Below are positions 20,744 through 32,095 of a DNA stretch of 46,101 nucleotides, piece after piece. How positions within the stretch are numbered: position 1 is the first letter of the stretch; each line of letters starts with the position of its first letter. The stretch is from the NCBI GenBank assembly GCA_021029095.1, contig JAJOHG010000204.1, positions 1 to 46,101 of the forward strand. Direction: 5' to 3'. The notes under the pieces were generated by a model, which saw only the letters and a list, made by a program, of their open reading frames with translations, made no database searches and was not told the origin of the DNA. Made by a program: the position numbers and the translations under genes. This DNA is from Phellopilus nigrolimitatus. Lineage: Eukaryota > Basidiomycota > Agaricomycetes > Hymenochaetales > Hymenochaetaceae.

Positions 20744-21197
20744 CGTATAATATTCCCGAAATAGGGACGAGCCCGGATTTGGACGGCCAGGCAGCAGGTG
20801 CCACAGCAACCGCAGGGCGTAGGGCGTGGCCTTGTAAAGAAAAAAAAAGAAATTGGTGGTGATCGGAAAGGGTAAAGCGACCCCCGAGAGAAAATAAAAA
20901 GACACCAAGGGCGGCGACGACTCTCCTCTTCTTCTCTCTCTCTCTTCTTCTTTGCTCTTCATCTCATCTCTCGTCTCGTCTCGGCCCTCCGCTTTTCTCT
21001 CTTCCTCTCTCTCCTATCTAACAAACTCCTTATTCCTATCTATTCGCAACCCCGCCCGCCCACGCACCCCCCCAAAAAAAATTTCATCGAGAAGAACCAA
21101 CCAACCCAACCAACCACCATAACCAACCAACCACCCCCAACCCAACCCAGCAACCACAACGAACACAGCGAACAACACGAACACGAACGCCACAAAG
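20744..21197 (+). promoter_or_regulatory. Promoter and leader of 1304-aa gene
   Basis: Contains a weak TATA-like AAAATAAAAAG near 20890, a CT-rich block at 20921-21010 typical of fungal start regions, and AACC tandem units at 21095-21152 just before the ATG at 21198 (context CACAAAGATGCC). Confidence 0.5.
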
Positions 21198-24100
21198 ATG
21201 CCGCACGCAGACTCGTCGGCAGGCTCCTCGCCCGCAAACGACCTCTTCCGCATCTCGCTCTCCTCCTCCTCCGACTCCGAGCACGAGCACGAGCACGAGT
21301 ACGCCGCGGACCGCGACGGCGTGCTCGCGGGCACGCGCGCGCGGCTCGCCGCCGCGGGGCACGCGCGCTTCCAGGACATCCTCGAGGACGCCTCCGCGGC
21401 GCTCAAGCGCTCGCTCGCGCAGGGCGCGCTCAGCCCCAAGCGGAAGCAGCGCATGTTCGACGCGTTCCTGCGCGAGATGCGCGAGATCGCGGCGATGCAG
21501 GAGCGCGAGGTCGAGGATAGATTGAGGGAGGAGGCGCGCTTCGAGGCGACGCTGAGCTTGTCGAGGAGCGAGAGCGGCGCGGGCGCGAGCGGGAGCGGGA
21601 GCGGCGCCGGCGGACTGGGCCTGGCGTTTGGAGCCGGCGTCGCGGGGCCGTCGCGTGCGGGCCCGAGCATGAGCGCCAGCGCGAGCTCGAGCTCGAGCTC
21701 CGCGTCCGGAGCGGCGACGGCGCAGCAGCGCCTCATCGACGCGGTGAACCGCATCCCGCAGCCGACCGGGGACAGCGACAGCGACGACGGCTCGAGCACG
21801 GAGGAGGAGACGGACCGCCCGCCGCGGGCGTCGGCGGCCTTCCGCCCTGGGAACCGCAGGAACAATGCCAGTGCCAGTGCCAATTGTGCGTTCTAATTCC
21901 ATTTTTTTTAAATTGTTGTATTTTTTTGTGTGCCTTTGGATTTGGATTTCATTTCGGTGTTTTTGCGCACGCGCACGCGCACACACTTTTTTTTTTCGTT
22001 CATGTGCGATCTATCTCCCCATCTCCCCATCCCATCTCCCCATTTCCCATCTTGCTGCTGTTGTTCCCGTTTTCGCACTGTGCACCCCCGCTAATCGCGC
22101 GCTTTCTCCCCCTTTTTTTTCTTTCCGGCACCCATCGCATCTCCGCGCACTGCTGCTGCTGCTGCGCTCGCCCACGCTTTCCGGGATCAATCAACGCGTC
22201 ATGATACTGATACACGAACACACGAACACGCACACGAACACGCACATGCGCGCGGCACCTGTCCTGTCCTGTCCTGTCCGCGTCCCTGCATTGGCCTTGG
22301 CCCACCCGATCACGTCCATCAGCCACCGCATCCACGTCCTCTTCCATATCCTCGTCCACATCCTCAGCCGCATCTTCAGCCGCATCCGCATCCTCATCCT
22401 CAAACCTAAACTCAATCCCAAACTCAATCCCAAACTCAAACGCCAACACGAACGCGAACGCGAACACGAACACGAACACGCGGCGCGCGCGCGCGGGCAC
22501 AACCGTCGCGCTCCCGCGCTCCGTCTCCGCGTCCGAGGACAGCAGGGCGCGCGAGGCCGCCTCCGCCTCCTCCGGCGCCTCCTCGTCCGCGTCGTCGGCC
22601 GCCACCACCACCACCACCACCACCGGGGGACGCGTCTCGCGCAGCGCGGCGGGCTCCCCGCGCCTCGCGCCGCGCCCCGAGCTGCTGCTCGGCTTCCCGA
22701 CCTCGTCCGCGTCCGCATCGGCGTCCGCCCTATTGACCACGACCGCGAACGGAGGTGCCAACGCGGCCGCGACACAGCCGCCGCCGGCGAAGCAGCAAGT
22801 GCCCCCGGCCCCAGCGCAGTTCCAGGCGCAGGCCCAGCCGAAACAGCAGCAGCAGCAGCAGAAGGCGGCCCCAACGAAGCCGTCCATACAGTTGCCGGCT
22901 GTCCCGGCGCCCGTCTCAGCGCCCACCGCCCCGCAGGCGCGGCCGCAGATCCAGCCCCCGTCATCCCAGGCACAGACGCAGACGAGCGGGCTCGCGCTCG
23001 CGCTCGCGAAGCACGCCGGCGGCGGCGGCGCGAAGCCCGGCGCTGGCGCTGTCCAGCCCCAGCCCCAGCCCCAGCCGCAGACCCAGAACCAAAATCAGAA
23101 CCAAACGCAACCCCAAAATCAGAGCCAGAGCCAAAGCCAAAACCAGGCGCAGACGAAGAGCCAGGAGCAGAGCGAGAGGCAGGGCGAGAGACAGGGCCAG
23201 GGCCAGGGCCCGAGCCCGCCGCCCGGCCAGCGCCACAAGCTGTGGATCCCGCCGAAGCCGCCGCACATGCAGTCGCCCGCGTCCTCCGTCGCCGCGGCGG
23301 CGGCGGCGGCGGCGGCGCCCGCCGAGGGCCAGAAGGATCATGCGCAGGCCCAGAGCCAGAATCAGAACCAGAAGGAGAAGCGCCCGCGCCCGCTCTCGCA
23401 CGCGAGCGAGGCGAGCGGCGCCGCTGCTGCTGCGACGGTGACGGCCGTCAGCGTCACGGCCACTCCGAATGCGAACAATGCGAATGCGAAGCCGGCGAAG
23501 GAGGAGAAGGCAGCTGTGCCTGCGCCTACGCCTGCTCCTGCTCCGGTGCAGGAAAAGGAAAAAGAAAAGGAGAAGGAGAAGAAGGGCAAGGGCAAGAAGG
23601 CGGCCGCATCGTCCGCGTCGTCTTCCGCGTCATCCACGTCGTCAGCGTCGTCTGCCTCGTCGGCGACAGCGACGATTCCGCCGCCCCCGCCGCCCAAGGC
23701 ACAGTCCGCGGCGGCGGCGGCAGTTAAGGCGAAGCCGAGCGTGCCCGCGGGCGCCGGCAACGCGAAGCCGGCCGTCGCGCCTAACGCCGAGGCGAACGCG
23801 AAGACAGTCAAAGTCAAGGACTTTGCGTTTGCTGCTGCTGCCGCGGACGCGGTGAAGGCGGCGAACACGGATATCAATGCGGATGCGGGGAAGACGGCTG
23901 CGACGAAGGCGGCGTCTGCGCCTGCGCCTGCTCCTGCGGCGACGAAGGCAACGAAGGTGGTCCCTGCTGCTCCTACCCCTGCTTCTACGACTCCGGCGCC
24001 TTCCAGCAACATTCCCTCAGCGCCTCCGGCCCCTTCCTTATCTGCATCTTCATCTTCATTCGCATCCGCATCTTCATCTACTTCCGACAAAACTGCGATC

Positions 24101-25980
24101 GCGTCTCCCCCTTCGACGGCTGTGTCAGCTGCGCTCCTCGCGACGGCTTCCTCGGCCGCGGGGCTCGCGTCGGCTTCGAATGCGGCGGCAGAGTGGGAGC
24201 GTGAGCGGCGAGCCGCTGATAAGAGCGCGCTGGTTTCCGCTGCTGCCGCGCCTGCGCCCAAGCCGCAGGTGCAGACGACCCAGTTGCAACCGCAACCGCA
24301 ACCGCAAGCTCAAGCTCAAGCTCAGACAGTCCAGGTGAGATTTTTCGTTTTCTTATTTCTTTTTTCTTTTTTTTTCTCTTTCTTTTCCTTTTTCTTTTCG
24401 CCGCCCCGCTTGCGCGTCCCCTCCGTCATCGTCGTCGGAATGTTTTCGAATCTTCATCTCGATCGGAGATTTCGATCACCAGTCCCACCCGTAATTCATC
24501 TCTCCTCTTCTTCGTCACACGCGTGGTCGAGCCTTGCATTCGATCTGCCTGCGGATGCGCGTCGTGGGCCTCGCTCAGCCTCGAGTTGAAGCTAACGAAG
24601 CACAGCCCGGCGTCATTTGACGTCGCGGTTTGCATTTCTGCGCATCTCGCCTTCCCCAACCGAGTGATCGCCCCTTTCTTATCCTCCTTCCGCTTTCCGC
24701 CTGCAATGCGCTACACACGAGGCAAATGATGCTTATCTTATCGCTCCTTTTTTCTTCGCATATAGTCGTCAACGTACCTCCAGCACCAGAAGGCTGCCTC
24801 AGCGGACTCCACTACAGGACACTCGGTCACGTACGCGTATGCTATGAGCCCCAGCACGTCCGCCTCCACCGTGACGACGCCGTACACCCCGTTCTCCGCG
24901 CTCTCGATGGCAAACGGCTTCCCGTCGTCCTCTGCGGCGACCAGCGCCGCGAGCAGCCGCGCGATCTCGCGCCACGCGTCGTCCTCGTCGGAGACGCAGA
25001 CCTACCCGCAGAAGGACAAGCTCGCGCGCGAGGCCGCGGCGCTGATGGTCGGCGCGCAGCCGCCGACGCAGGCGCACATGTTCTGGCAGCCGGACCCGAC
25101 GGAGCGCGAGAAGGAGCGCGAGCGGCACCACGGGCGCACGCCGAGCGCGAACAACAGTGCGCACGGCTCGAGCGCGAGCGCGGGGCACAGCGCGGCGTCC
25201 TCGCGCTCGAGCTCCGTCTCGCGGCACGACGGCCTCGGACACCAGATGGCCGCGATGGGCCTCGGCCTCGGTTACGACCCCAGCACGATCCGCCCCGCCG
25301 CGCGCCAGGCGCCGCAGAGCGCGCAGAGCGGCGGTGGCGCGAACCTCGAGGCGGCGTTTGCGAGCTTCATCGAGAGCAACGAGGGCGGCGCGGGCGGGAG
25401 GAGCGGCGCTGGTGCCCCGGATCGCAACATCAGTATCAGCACTGGCACGAGCAGCGCGAGCGGTGGTGGTGGCGGCGGCGGGGGCAAGTCAGGCTTCGAC
25501 ACGAGCATCTGGGTGCCCTCGCCGACTGTGGTAACCCCGAAGGCCTCTCGTCGCGCCGACCGCGATAATCACGGCCAGGGGCAGGCACCGCCGCAGCCCC
25601 GGCTGGCGCTGACGGCCGGGAGCGCGAACCCGACCTCGCCGCCCATCCACCCGCTCTCGCTCACGCTTGCCTCCGCGTCCTCCGCGTCCTCGTCCTCGTC
25701 GTCTTCCGCCTCATCCTCCTCGCTCGTCCCCGCATCCGCGTCAACCGTCTCGCGGGCGGGCAGCTCCGCACAGGACCAGTTCTACGCGCTCGCGGAGCGC
25801 GCGCGCGAGGAGCGCCTGCGCGTGCGGCGCGGCGAGTTCCAGAGCCGCGCGGAGGTCGTCGCGGTGTTCCAGCGCCGCGTGGAGGACCTCATGGCGGACT
25901 TTGCAGACGCGCTCGTGCGCGCGGACGAGAGCGAGCGCTTCGGCGGCGGCGCTGCGGGCGCGCTGACGCGCCCGTCGTGA
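21198..25980 (+). CDS. 1304-aa low-complexity protein in three exons
   Basis: Exons 21198-21885, 22323-24334 and 24766-25980. Phases agree at both joins (1 then 0), and no stop occurs across 1305 codons. Donors are GTGCGT and GTGAGA; acceptors are CCATCAG and CATATAG. Both introns are unusually long (437 and 431 nt) and T/pyrimidine-rich. Exon 1 has an acidic Ser/His/Glu start and a probable helix at about residues 58-119 (FQDILEDASAALKRS, KRKQRMFDAFLREMREIA). Exon 2 is almost wholly Ser/Thr/Asn, then Gln-, Ala- and Lys/Glu-rich. Exon 3 has Ser/Gly-rich parts and a final helix at about 1235-1285 (QFYALAERAREERLRVRRGE, VFQRRVEDLMADFADALV). Ordered ends around a disordered middle suggest a scaffold or regulatory protein; no family recognised. 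Without splicing, exon 1 would simply end at the TAA at 21894-21896 as a 232-aa protein. Confidence 0.6.
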
Positions 25981-27724
25981 GCGGCCCGCGGATCTCTCGA
26001 GCAAGACTGGTTACAAAAGACTTTGACCCCGACAAAAACTGAAGCTGCATGGCGATCTGTGCATTGCCGAGTACGTCCATCCTCTTGACTGATGCGGAGA
26101 CGACGCAGTACAAAGAGATGGAGAGGAGGTGGACGTGCACGCACAACATATTGATCGGCCCCTTTTCATCTCATCTCATTTTCACCACATAGACGATAGA
26201 TTTTTCTCTTTCCTTTCCTCCGTCCCTTTCACCATCTGTATCGATCTGGCTTTCCTTTCCCTCCTCCTTATTCTTCCTCCTAATTCTGTTTCTTGTGCAT
26301 ATGCTTTCCCATTTTATACCAATTTATTTCCCTCCGCCCCCTTCGTCTTGCGATCGGTTTTCTCCCGTGCTCCTTTTCTCCTGCTCAGCTCTCGCGCTCT
26401 GCTCTCTTCTAAGTTATTCAGTTATTCACCCGTGCCCTATTCGCCCGCCTCGCGTAATGTGTAACAAAATCGTTAACCTGTTATCCCGGCCCACGAATGC
26501 GCTTTCCGATGACACTTTTGCTTTTCTCTTTCTCTTCCGATTAATTCCGTCTCTTCTCCCTGCTGTCTTGCTACGCATCGCCTCCATTATTCTTTTTATT
26601 ATCTTCTCTCTTGTTTTTGGCTCCCCTTCTTCCCGTCTGGACCCTCGGTTCGTCGCTCTGTCGAATTTGCTTTGCCGCCCGTTCCTCCGTTTCTTACTGT
26701 GTTGAAGTACCAATGCCGCCTTCGATACCCTCTCTCCCGCTCCTGAGTCGCGCTGTTTGATGTTGTCCGTTTTTCGTTATTTGTCTCCGAATTATTATTT
26801 TTCCTTTCTCCATCACCTTACCACCACCCTCCTTTCCGTGCTCCTGTTCTCTGCTCTCCGATCTACCGACCGACGACGAATCACGAACCGTAACGACCGC
26901 CTCACGCCTTGTTCTTTCTGTCTGCAACGAATGACTCTGCCCGCACGCTTCCGTCCTTCCATGTTTGTTGTCACGCTGAGTTGGCCAATTTATGTGTTAT
27001 TATGTTGACAGAGAAATGGGTACCGCCGCCGCGACATACGCGCGCGCCTTTTGTTGTTTGTGCGCTTGATAGCTTTTGTACCTCCAAAGAAGAAGAATGC
27101 AGATCTTGTTATGACTTACACTCGAACCTCTCGTAATGCATAGCCAAAATTGATGGTATAAGGATTCGATCTGCTCCCAGTCCCTGTGTCGTGAACGGAT
27201 GGTTTCATTTGGATAATCTCTGGTCCCTTTTGCATTTCGTGAGGTCTGTATGGCCGAATGCGACAAGATAGAAGCTATTCCATATGTAGGTCTGTTTGAG
27301 CTGCGCTGCATCCTGAGTTCGCTCATGACTCGATCGACGCGCTGTTGACGCGTTCGAGTCACGTGTTTCCGGGAAAAGATCGCAGAAACGCACAGAAATA
27401 CGTCGCTCGAAACAACTAAAACATCAATAAAAGATGCAATGTCTGGTATACGCCTTCATAGCGTCAATTCCGGAAAGGCGCCATAGCTTTGTGTGACCCA
27501 TACATATTACATCGTAACGGTTTATTCAAAGAGCCAAGCTTAGCCGAGGCTAGCTGTATGATATGAAACCCGCAGACATGCTTTTTTTTGCACAGAATCA
27601 CACCATCCTCGAGCCCGTCGCTGTCTTAACTTCTGAGCCTCGCCCTCTCCCGCACGTATCCCCGGCGGTTCCAGTACTTGTGATTCTGTATATAAGACTT
27701 GTAAGTTTTCAAAGGCACTCTCGG
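25981..27724. other. 3' flank of 1304-aa gene, pyrimidine-rich, no gene
   Basis: From about 26150 to 26760 the plus strand is strongly T/C-rich, with one long strand-asymmetric block. From 26.9 kb the composition returns to mixed and AT-richer. Only incidental frames are seen, on both strands. A TGTATATAAGAC at 27688 resembles a TATA box but no gene follows that I can support. Confidence 0.45.
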
Positions 27725-27984
27725 CAATCGTTGAGCCACTCAGGTATGCCCATCGCAATTGTATTCTTACGTCGCACAGACGTCTTTTTATGCAGGCATG
27801 CCGTTCGCGCCATGTATCAACGAGGACAGTCCATACGAACACTAACCACATGCGGGGTCCCACAAAGAGAGCGACAGTGGCTTGGAGTCGAATAGGAATA
27901 GGGGCTTTCACAAATTGTGTGCTTCTGAAAGACTGCGCAAGCATGAAAGGACGCTGGTCAGCCGCTTCGGCGCGCCGGTGTGCA

Positions 27985-27993
27985 TATAAAAGG
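27985..27993 (+). promoter_or_regulatory. TATA box of B2
   Basis: TATAAAAGG, 103 bp before the ATG at 28096. The matching box of B1 is at the same distance. Confidence 0.65.
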
Positions 27994-28095
27994 ACACAGA
28001 CTCTGAGTGTGAAATGCGACACGAACCTGCGCAGTGCTAAAGTCCCCCCGACTCGCTTTGCTTCTGAGACACTGCCTCTGTCCTTTGTAACAGCG

Positions 28096-28941
28096 ATGTC
28101 ACAGCCGCAGTCCTCGTCTGGAGACAACCCCGACGCCGAACATGTCTCTGTCGCCAGTATGTTCTTCGAAATGTACGAGCAACGCTGGGAAAAACTTGAG
28201 CCGCATCCGGCCGACGGACTCGACAATCCAAATATGAGGTTCGTCGAATTCCCATGGCCGAGTCAATCTTTCCGCGCGCCCAAAGATTTCACGAAAGAGC
28301 ATACCAAAGCGAGAGTCGACCAGTTCCTAGATTTCTTGTACGGCCCGGAGCGGCTGGAAGCAAAATCACTTTCGAAGCGGCAAGCGGAGCGCATCGAGCG
28401 GGGCAGGTGGAACGCCACCATGTTCGAGAACCGCGTGATCGAGAAAGTGCACCCTGATGATAAAAAGATCGTCCGGGCGGGATTCAAGCTTGTTATGTCC
28501 GCCGTGTACGGGTTGGGCGAGAACGACGCGACGGAAGCCAGTGAGGAAATGGAGGACGCGATATCCCAAACCCCCGTTGTGGACTCGAGTTCTTACGTGG
28601 ATACTTCGTTGCCCAGCATGCAAGAGGAAGATGACGAGACTGACATGTCAATGGATAACATACTGGACGGCCTAGCGTCATCTCAGCCCGCAACGCTCCC
28701 TGAAGACGCACCTGAGGATAGCGTTATGGACGCGCCAGAGTCAGCCCAGGATTTTCCTGACCCCATCTTCCCTGCTTCTAGTTTTGTCCACACGGGACCA
28801 GTACGTCATCCTAGCCAGGAAGAGCTGCCATCATCGCAAGCCTCTCGGGACGACTCAGTGGACGGTTCGGAGCATGCGGGGTCCCTCTTCAGCCCCCAGT
28901 CGTCTCAGCAATGTAGCTCTCAGTCCATCATTCCCTACTAG
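28096..28941 (+). CDS. NFKBIL1-like family protein B2
   Basis: Uninterrupted 281-aa frame; the start is fixed by gap-free alignment with B1 (MSQPQSSS against MLQPQYSS) and by the shared TATA spacing. Motifs sit at the same positions as in B1: YEQRW at 27-31, FVEFPWP at 49-55, then RWNATMFENRVIEKV in place of 'RWHPDKFE.RVL'. The C-terminal half is acidic and Ser/Gln-rich, ending SSQSIIPY. Of the first 55 residues I counted 27 identical to B1, whereas the last 17 residues differ at only a few positions and the 3' flank is almost identical. It converges on kinase-like A2. Function unknown. Confidence 0.8.
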   Translation: MSQPQSSSGDNPDAEHVSVASMFFEMYEQRWEKLEPHPADGLDNPNMRFVEFPWPSQSFRAPKDFTKEHTKARVDQFLDFLYGPERLEAKSLSKRQAERIERGRWNATMFENRVIEKVHPDDKKIVRAGFKLVMSAVYGLGENDATEASEEMEDAISQTPVVDSSSYVDTSLPSMQEEDDETDMSMDNILDGLASSQPATLPEDAPEDSVMDAPESAQDFPDPIFPASSFVHTGPVRHPSQEELPSSQASRDDSVDGSEHAGSLFSPQSSQQCSSQSIIPY

Positions 28942-29245
28942 TGCTGTATGGGTTGAAGAATATGCGCAGCCAGAATCTGTATGATGTACACAAGATTACT
29001 TACCGTGTTAGCCAACATATCCGTTTGTAGTAATTATGTATCTTGAGCTTCCCAAAGACGTTTCAACCAAACTCGACAGAATCGAGTCGATTGACCACAA
29101 CGTCAGCATGCGTGCTAAGCAAAATTTGCTAGTATTTTTCTCCGTCAAGGAACCGTTCAAAGTAGTCTGCCGTCATAAAAGTACAGTTAGTCACAACCGA
29201 GTCGCAAGCACGGATAGCATATTCGCAGAAGATGAACATTACGAG
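28942..29245. other. Conserved A2/B2 intergenic spacer
   Basis: Nearly identical in inverted orientation to 5957-6260. It carries the 3' ends of both convergent genes. Confidence 0.6.
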
Positions 29246-30435
29246 TCACTCGCTAACGGGGAAGCCGTCTCCTACGAAGTCCAATAAGTACTCCGAAAGA
29301 CGCTCGAGTTCCATTTCTCTGTCTGTTTGATCTGTGCTTTCTTCTGCACACTTGAAATTAACAATCGCGACCTTGCCCGCGGCATCGACGAGAAGGCTTT
29401 TCGGGTGGATGTCGCCATGTAAAATGCCTGCTGCGTGGATGCTCGTCAAGGCGCAGATAAAGGCATCCCTGATAGAAATTAGGGATCGAAAGATAGCTCG
29501 TAAATAAAGAGAGACATACCCTTGAGCCTCTGTAATCCGTAAGCGCTCCGACCTCCACCTGAGGGGTACGCCAACGTCCGTCATGACAAGTATCAGCGGA
29601 CCATCTTCCTCAACGTCCCGAAACAGACCAAGTACGACCGGCACGCCCTCCACGTCATGCGCCGCCAGGTGTTGGTATATCGCGTACTCGTTCCTTAGAG
29701 CATCCACCTCTTCGTCCTCCTGCGCAAGCTTCACAAAAACGTTGTGCGTGATGCATCGCCATACATTTCCACCCTTGCCGTCTGTTTCGCGTAAATGGAC
29801 ATCGAGCACAGCGTGGTGTGCAACGCGCATTGCTCTGTCCCTGTTCTGCGAGACGAGCACGATGGAGAAATACGTTTCGGCGGAGACGAGGCGCGAGTCG
29901 GAAACAGAGCCATCGTCGTTCCGTGCTTCTGGCGCTGAGCATGTCGATTCAAGTTGAGCCCAGTCTGGGGAAAGCGGTTGGCTCGTTTCGTCTTCGGTTG
30001 CGCCGAGGTACAGTGAGCGGGCCTCACGAACGAAGAGGGCGGGTGAAGGAGAGTCGTACACAAAGTAACGCATGCGAAGGACCAGGGAGTGTCGAGAACC
30101 GACAAGCTTGAGCGCTCCCTGTTGCACCTTTGAGCTTCTGTGCATACGAGCATGTCGGCAATCACACGCACCTCTTCGTCTGCGACCAACGCACTGCTCT
30201 CTCGCTTGAGCCATTCTCTGGCATTCGACCTCATGAGCCCGTGGACATTGTGTGCGATACAGTCGCAACATTTCTCTCTCTGCTTCTGCTTCTTGGCTCC
30301 TTTCTTTCGTTTCTGTGACCCTTCAGCCAATCTGTCGTCGTCTCCGGCTGTCCGCTTTCCCCCGATCTCGTCTTGCGCACCACGATCGAGCTGGCCTTCT
30401 CCAACCAGATCAATTTGATTAAAGTCAATCTCCAT
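29246..30435 (-). CDS. Kinase-like protein A2 (probable pseudokinase)
   Basis: Three exons on the minus strand, 30172-30435, 29520-30118 and 29246-29468, give 361 aa. Intron positions and the 53-nt length of intron 1 match A1. The basic KRKKG stretch, the CCDC motif, the candidate lysine (FVKLAQ), the hinge LILVMTDVG, the loop HGDIHPKS and IVNF are all present, so both copies share the same departures from active kinases. The first 60 residues differ much more from A1 than the remainder, which I estimate at about 90% identical. The second intron happens to be open in frame (read-through possible), but splicing gives the exact A1 structure. It converges on B2. Confidence 0.8.
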
Positions 30436-32095
30436 CGTGTCTATTGTCTGTTAGTTGCGGCTTCAGACTTCGCAAACGCTGCTTTCAAAAGGTGTAAATA
30501 GTTACATGGGACAACTTGGCTTGAAGGCCGGACCGATAGGAGCACGCTGCCTGAAATGGTATGCGGCAAGAGTAAGACTTCCAATTACTTTTTCAAGTTC
30601 AACGCGACAATCGACGTCTCAGTCGGAGATGCTGGCAGTTCACCTTCAAGATACCCTACTTTTGCCTCTTGTTAAGCTTTCGCCCCGAAAACAGCTACCA
30701 CATAAAGTGACTGTCTCTTGGACCTGTGAAACCGCAAGAGCACAACTTGAAACTGGTTAGAGGCCCCTTTTCAATTGTTTATAACATTTCAAAGTAATGA
30801 CCCAACTATTTTATGCAAGCTCTGTAGGTCCCCGTCGCCTGGTGAAAAATATATTCCAATGCAATGTACACTTCGTCCTCCAATACTCGGAATACCCCTA
30901 GTTTTCTTATCGTCGGATTTTCGAAATTCTCGTCCTCCAACGATGGGTCGACGACAGGTTACTCACTGATTCACAGCAGAATCATGGAAGGCGCCAAAGG
31001 TACATTTCAAAACATGTCAGAAGTCAGAAGTCATAAGAGGAACGATCCATCCGTTTTTTTAACCGTGTTATCCGCATTGATCTTTTCGACTTGTTAAGTC
31101 TGTTGCTCGTGGACGGATGTTGCTGTTCCACGTTGAGCGTTTGGGCGAACAACACACTTGATCCACCCAGTCAGTTCTGTGCACACAACGCTTTGCATTG
31201 GAGGTCGAGGGCCTATCAATAGTCTCAAGATGATAGTAAAAACCCGCTTGCAAGCTGAGGCCAGAAGGAGCTCGCTTTCCATTATGTAATTCTTTCTGCA
31301 GACACGGCGTTCGAAGGGAAGAAACTTCGGTGCAACGGACTTCTTCACGTTATTTCTCATCGGCGGCGAAAGAAGACTGCAAGAGTTCTGATAGAATATA
31401 TTTCAACTACACTGACACGCTGCTACTATTGAAATCTCTCGACTTTCGTAATGTGGTATATGCAAGCGTTTAACCGGATTTCAAGCGCATTCTGAATCTC
31501 CATCTAAATCCCTTAAACTGTTAAACTGTTTGGACTGGCCTGAAGTTACGACAACTTCAGCTCGAGGTTCTCGCAATGGCAATCGCAAGGTCGCCAGATC
31601 ATTTCTTCTCACTCTCCGGAAAGTAGCGCAACCTGTGAGTTGCCGTCTCATCGACATCTTGAGTCCCGACTAGGCCATTCCGACAATACGGCACGCGGCG
31701 AAGGAATGGAACGCACTGAGGAGCGCCCCGAGCAAACCTCGAAGGAGGCCGTGCGGCATTCAAGATCTTAACCGACTTGTCTGCTTATCAAAGGTAAGAC
31801 TGCTTGCTGCGAGTACGGTGAATGACTTTCGCGACACTCTCAAACTAGTCCCAACCTTAGATTCCTTCGACATAACACACGACAACGACAATCTGATCCA
31901 ACCAGCATCTTTCCCTTGACTTTCAGATAGTTATATGGCATTGAGACATCTCTTGTTCCCGAGATTCCGAGACGCCGGTCGTCTACGGGCTGGTTGGCGA
32001 CCATGGTCGTCTCACGGTGCGGGCGGATAACGGAACTTTAGGAGCAACGTTGACGTATGTCTTATGGTGTACCCCATCTTCTTCGTTCGGAGCAT
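30436..32095 (+). pseudogene. Degenerate coding relics in outer right arm
   Basis: Counterpart of 3090-4700. The plus strand near 31400-31520 reads YTDTLLLLKSLDF and FKRILNLHLNPL, followed by LAMAIARSPDHFFSLSGK at 31570-31630. The minus strand near 31190-31310 carries CRKNYIMESELLLASACKRV, with its equivalent in the left arm. Frames are interrupted by several stops. The ancestral gene is not recognised. From 30436 to 31000 similarity to the left arm persists without a coding pattern. Confidence 0.45.

Larger units (their letters stand above)
27725..32095. repeat. Right arm of large inverted repeat (A2/B2 cassette)
   Basis: Inverted counterpart of 3090-7480; see that entry for anchors. It contains intact B2 (+) and A2 (-), plus degenerate outer sequence. 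The inner end at about 27725 matches 7480. The outer end fades out near 32095. No terminal repeats or target-site duplications were seen, so segmental duplication is more likely than transposition. Confidence 0.85.

Noticed and set aside
21865..23727. A 620-codon plus-strand frame overlapping exons 1-2 of the 1304-aa gene
   Set aside because: It runs through the pyrimidine-rich intron, then into an Arg/Glu/Pro-rich shifted phase of exon 2. The phase used by the three-exon model is consistent at both junctions and continues into exon 3.
27680..27700. TGTATATAAGAC resembling the B3 TATA region, as a possible trace of a fourth B gene
   Set aside because: Only about a dozen bases match and no downstream frame shows the B-family motifs.
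27540..28226. A 228-codon minus-strand frame over the B2 5' end
   Set aside because: It is antisense to the B2 promoter and conserved N-terminus and has no equivalent open frame in the left arm.
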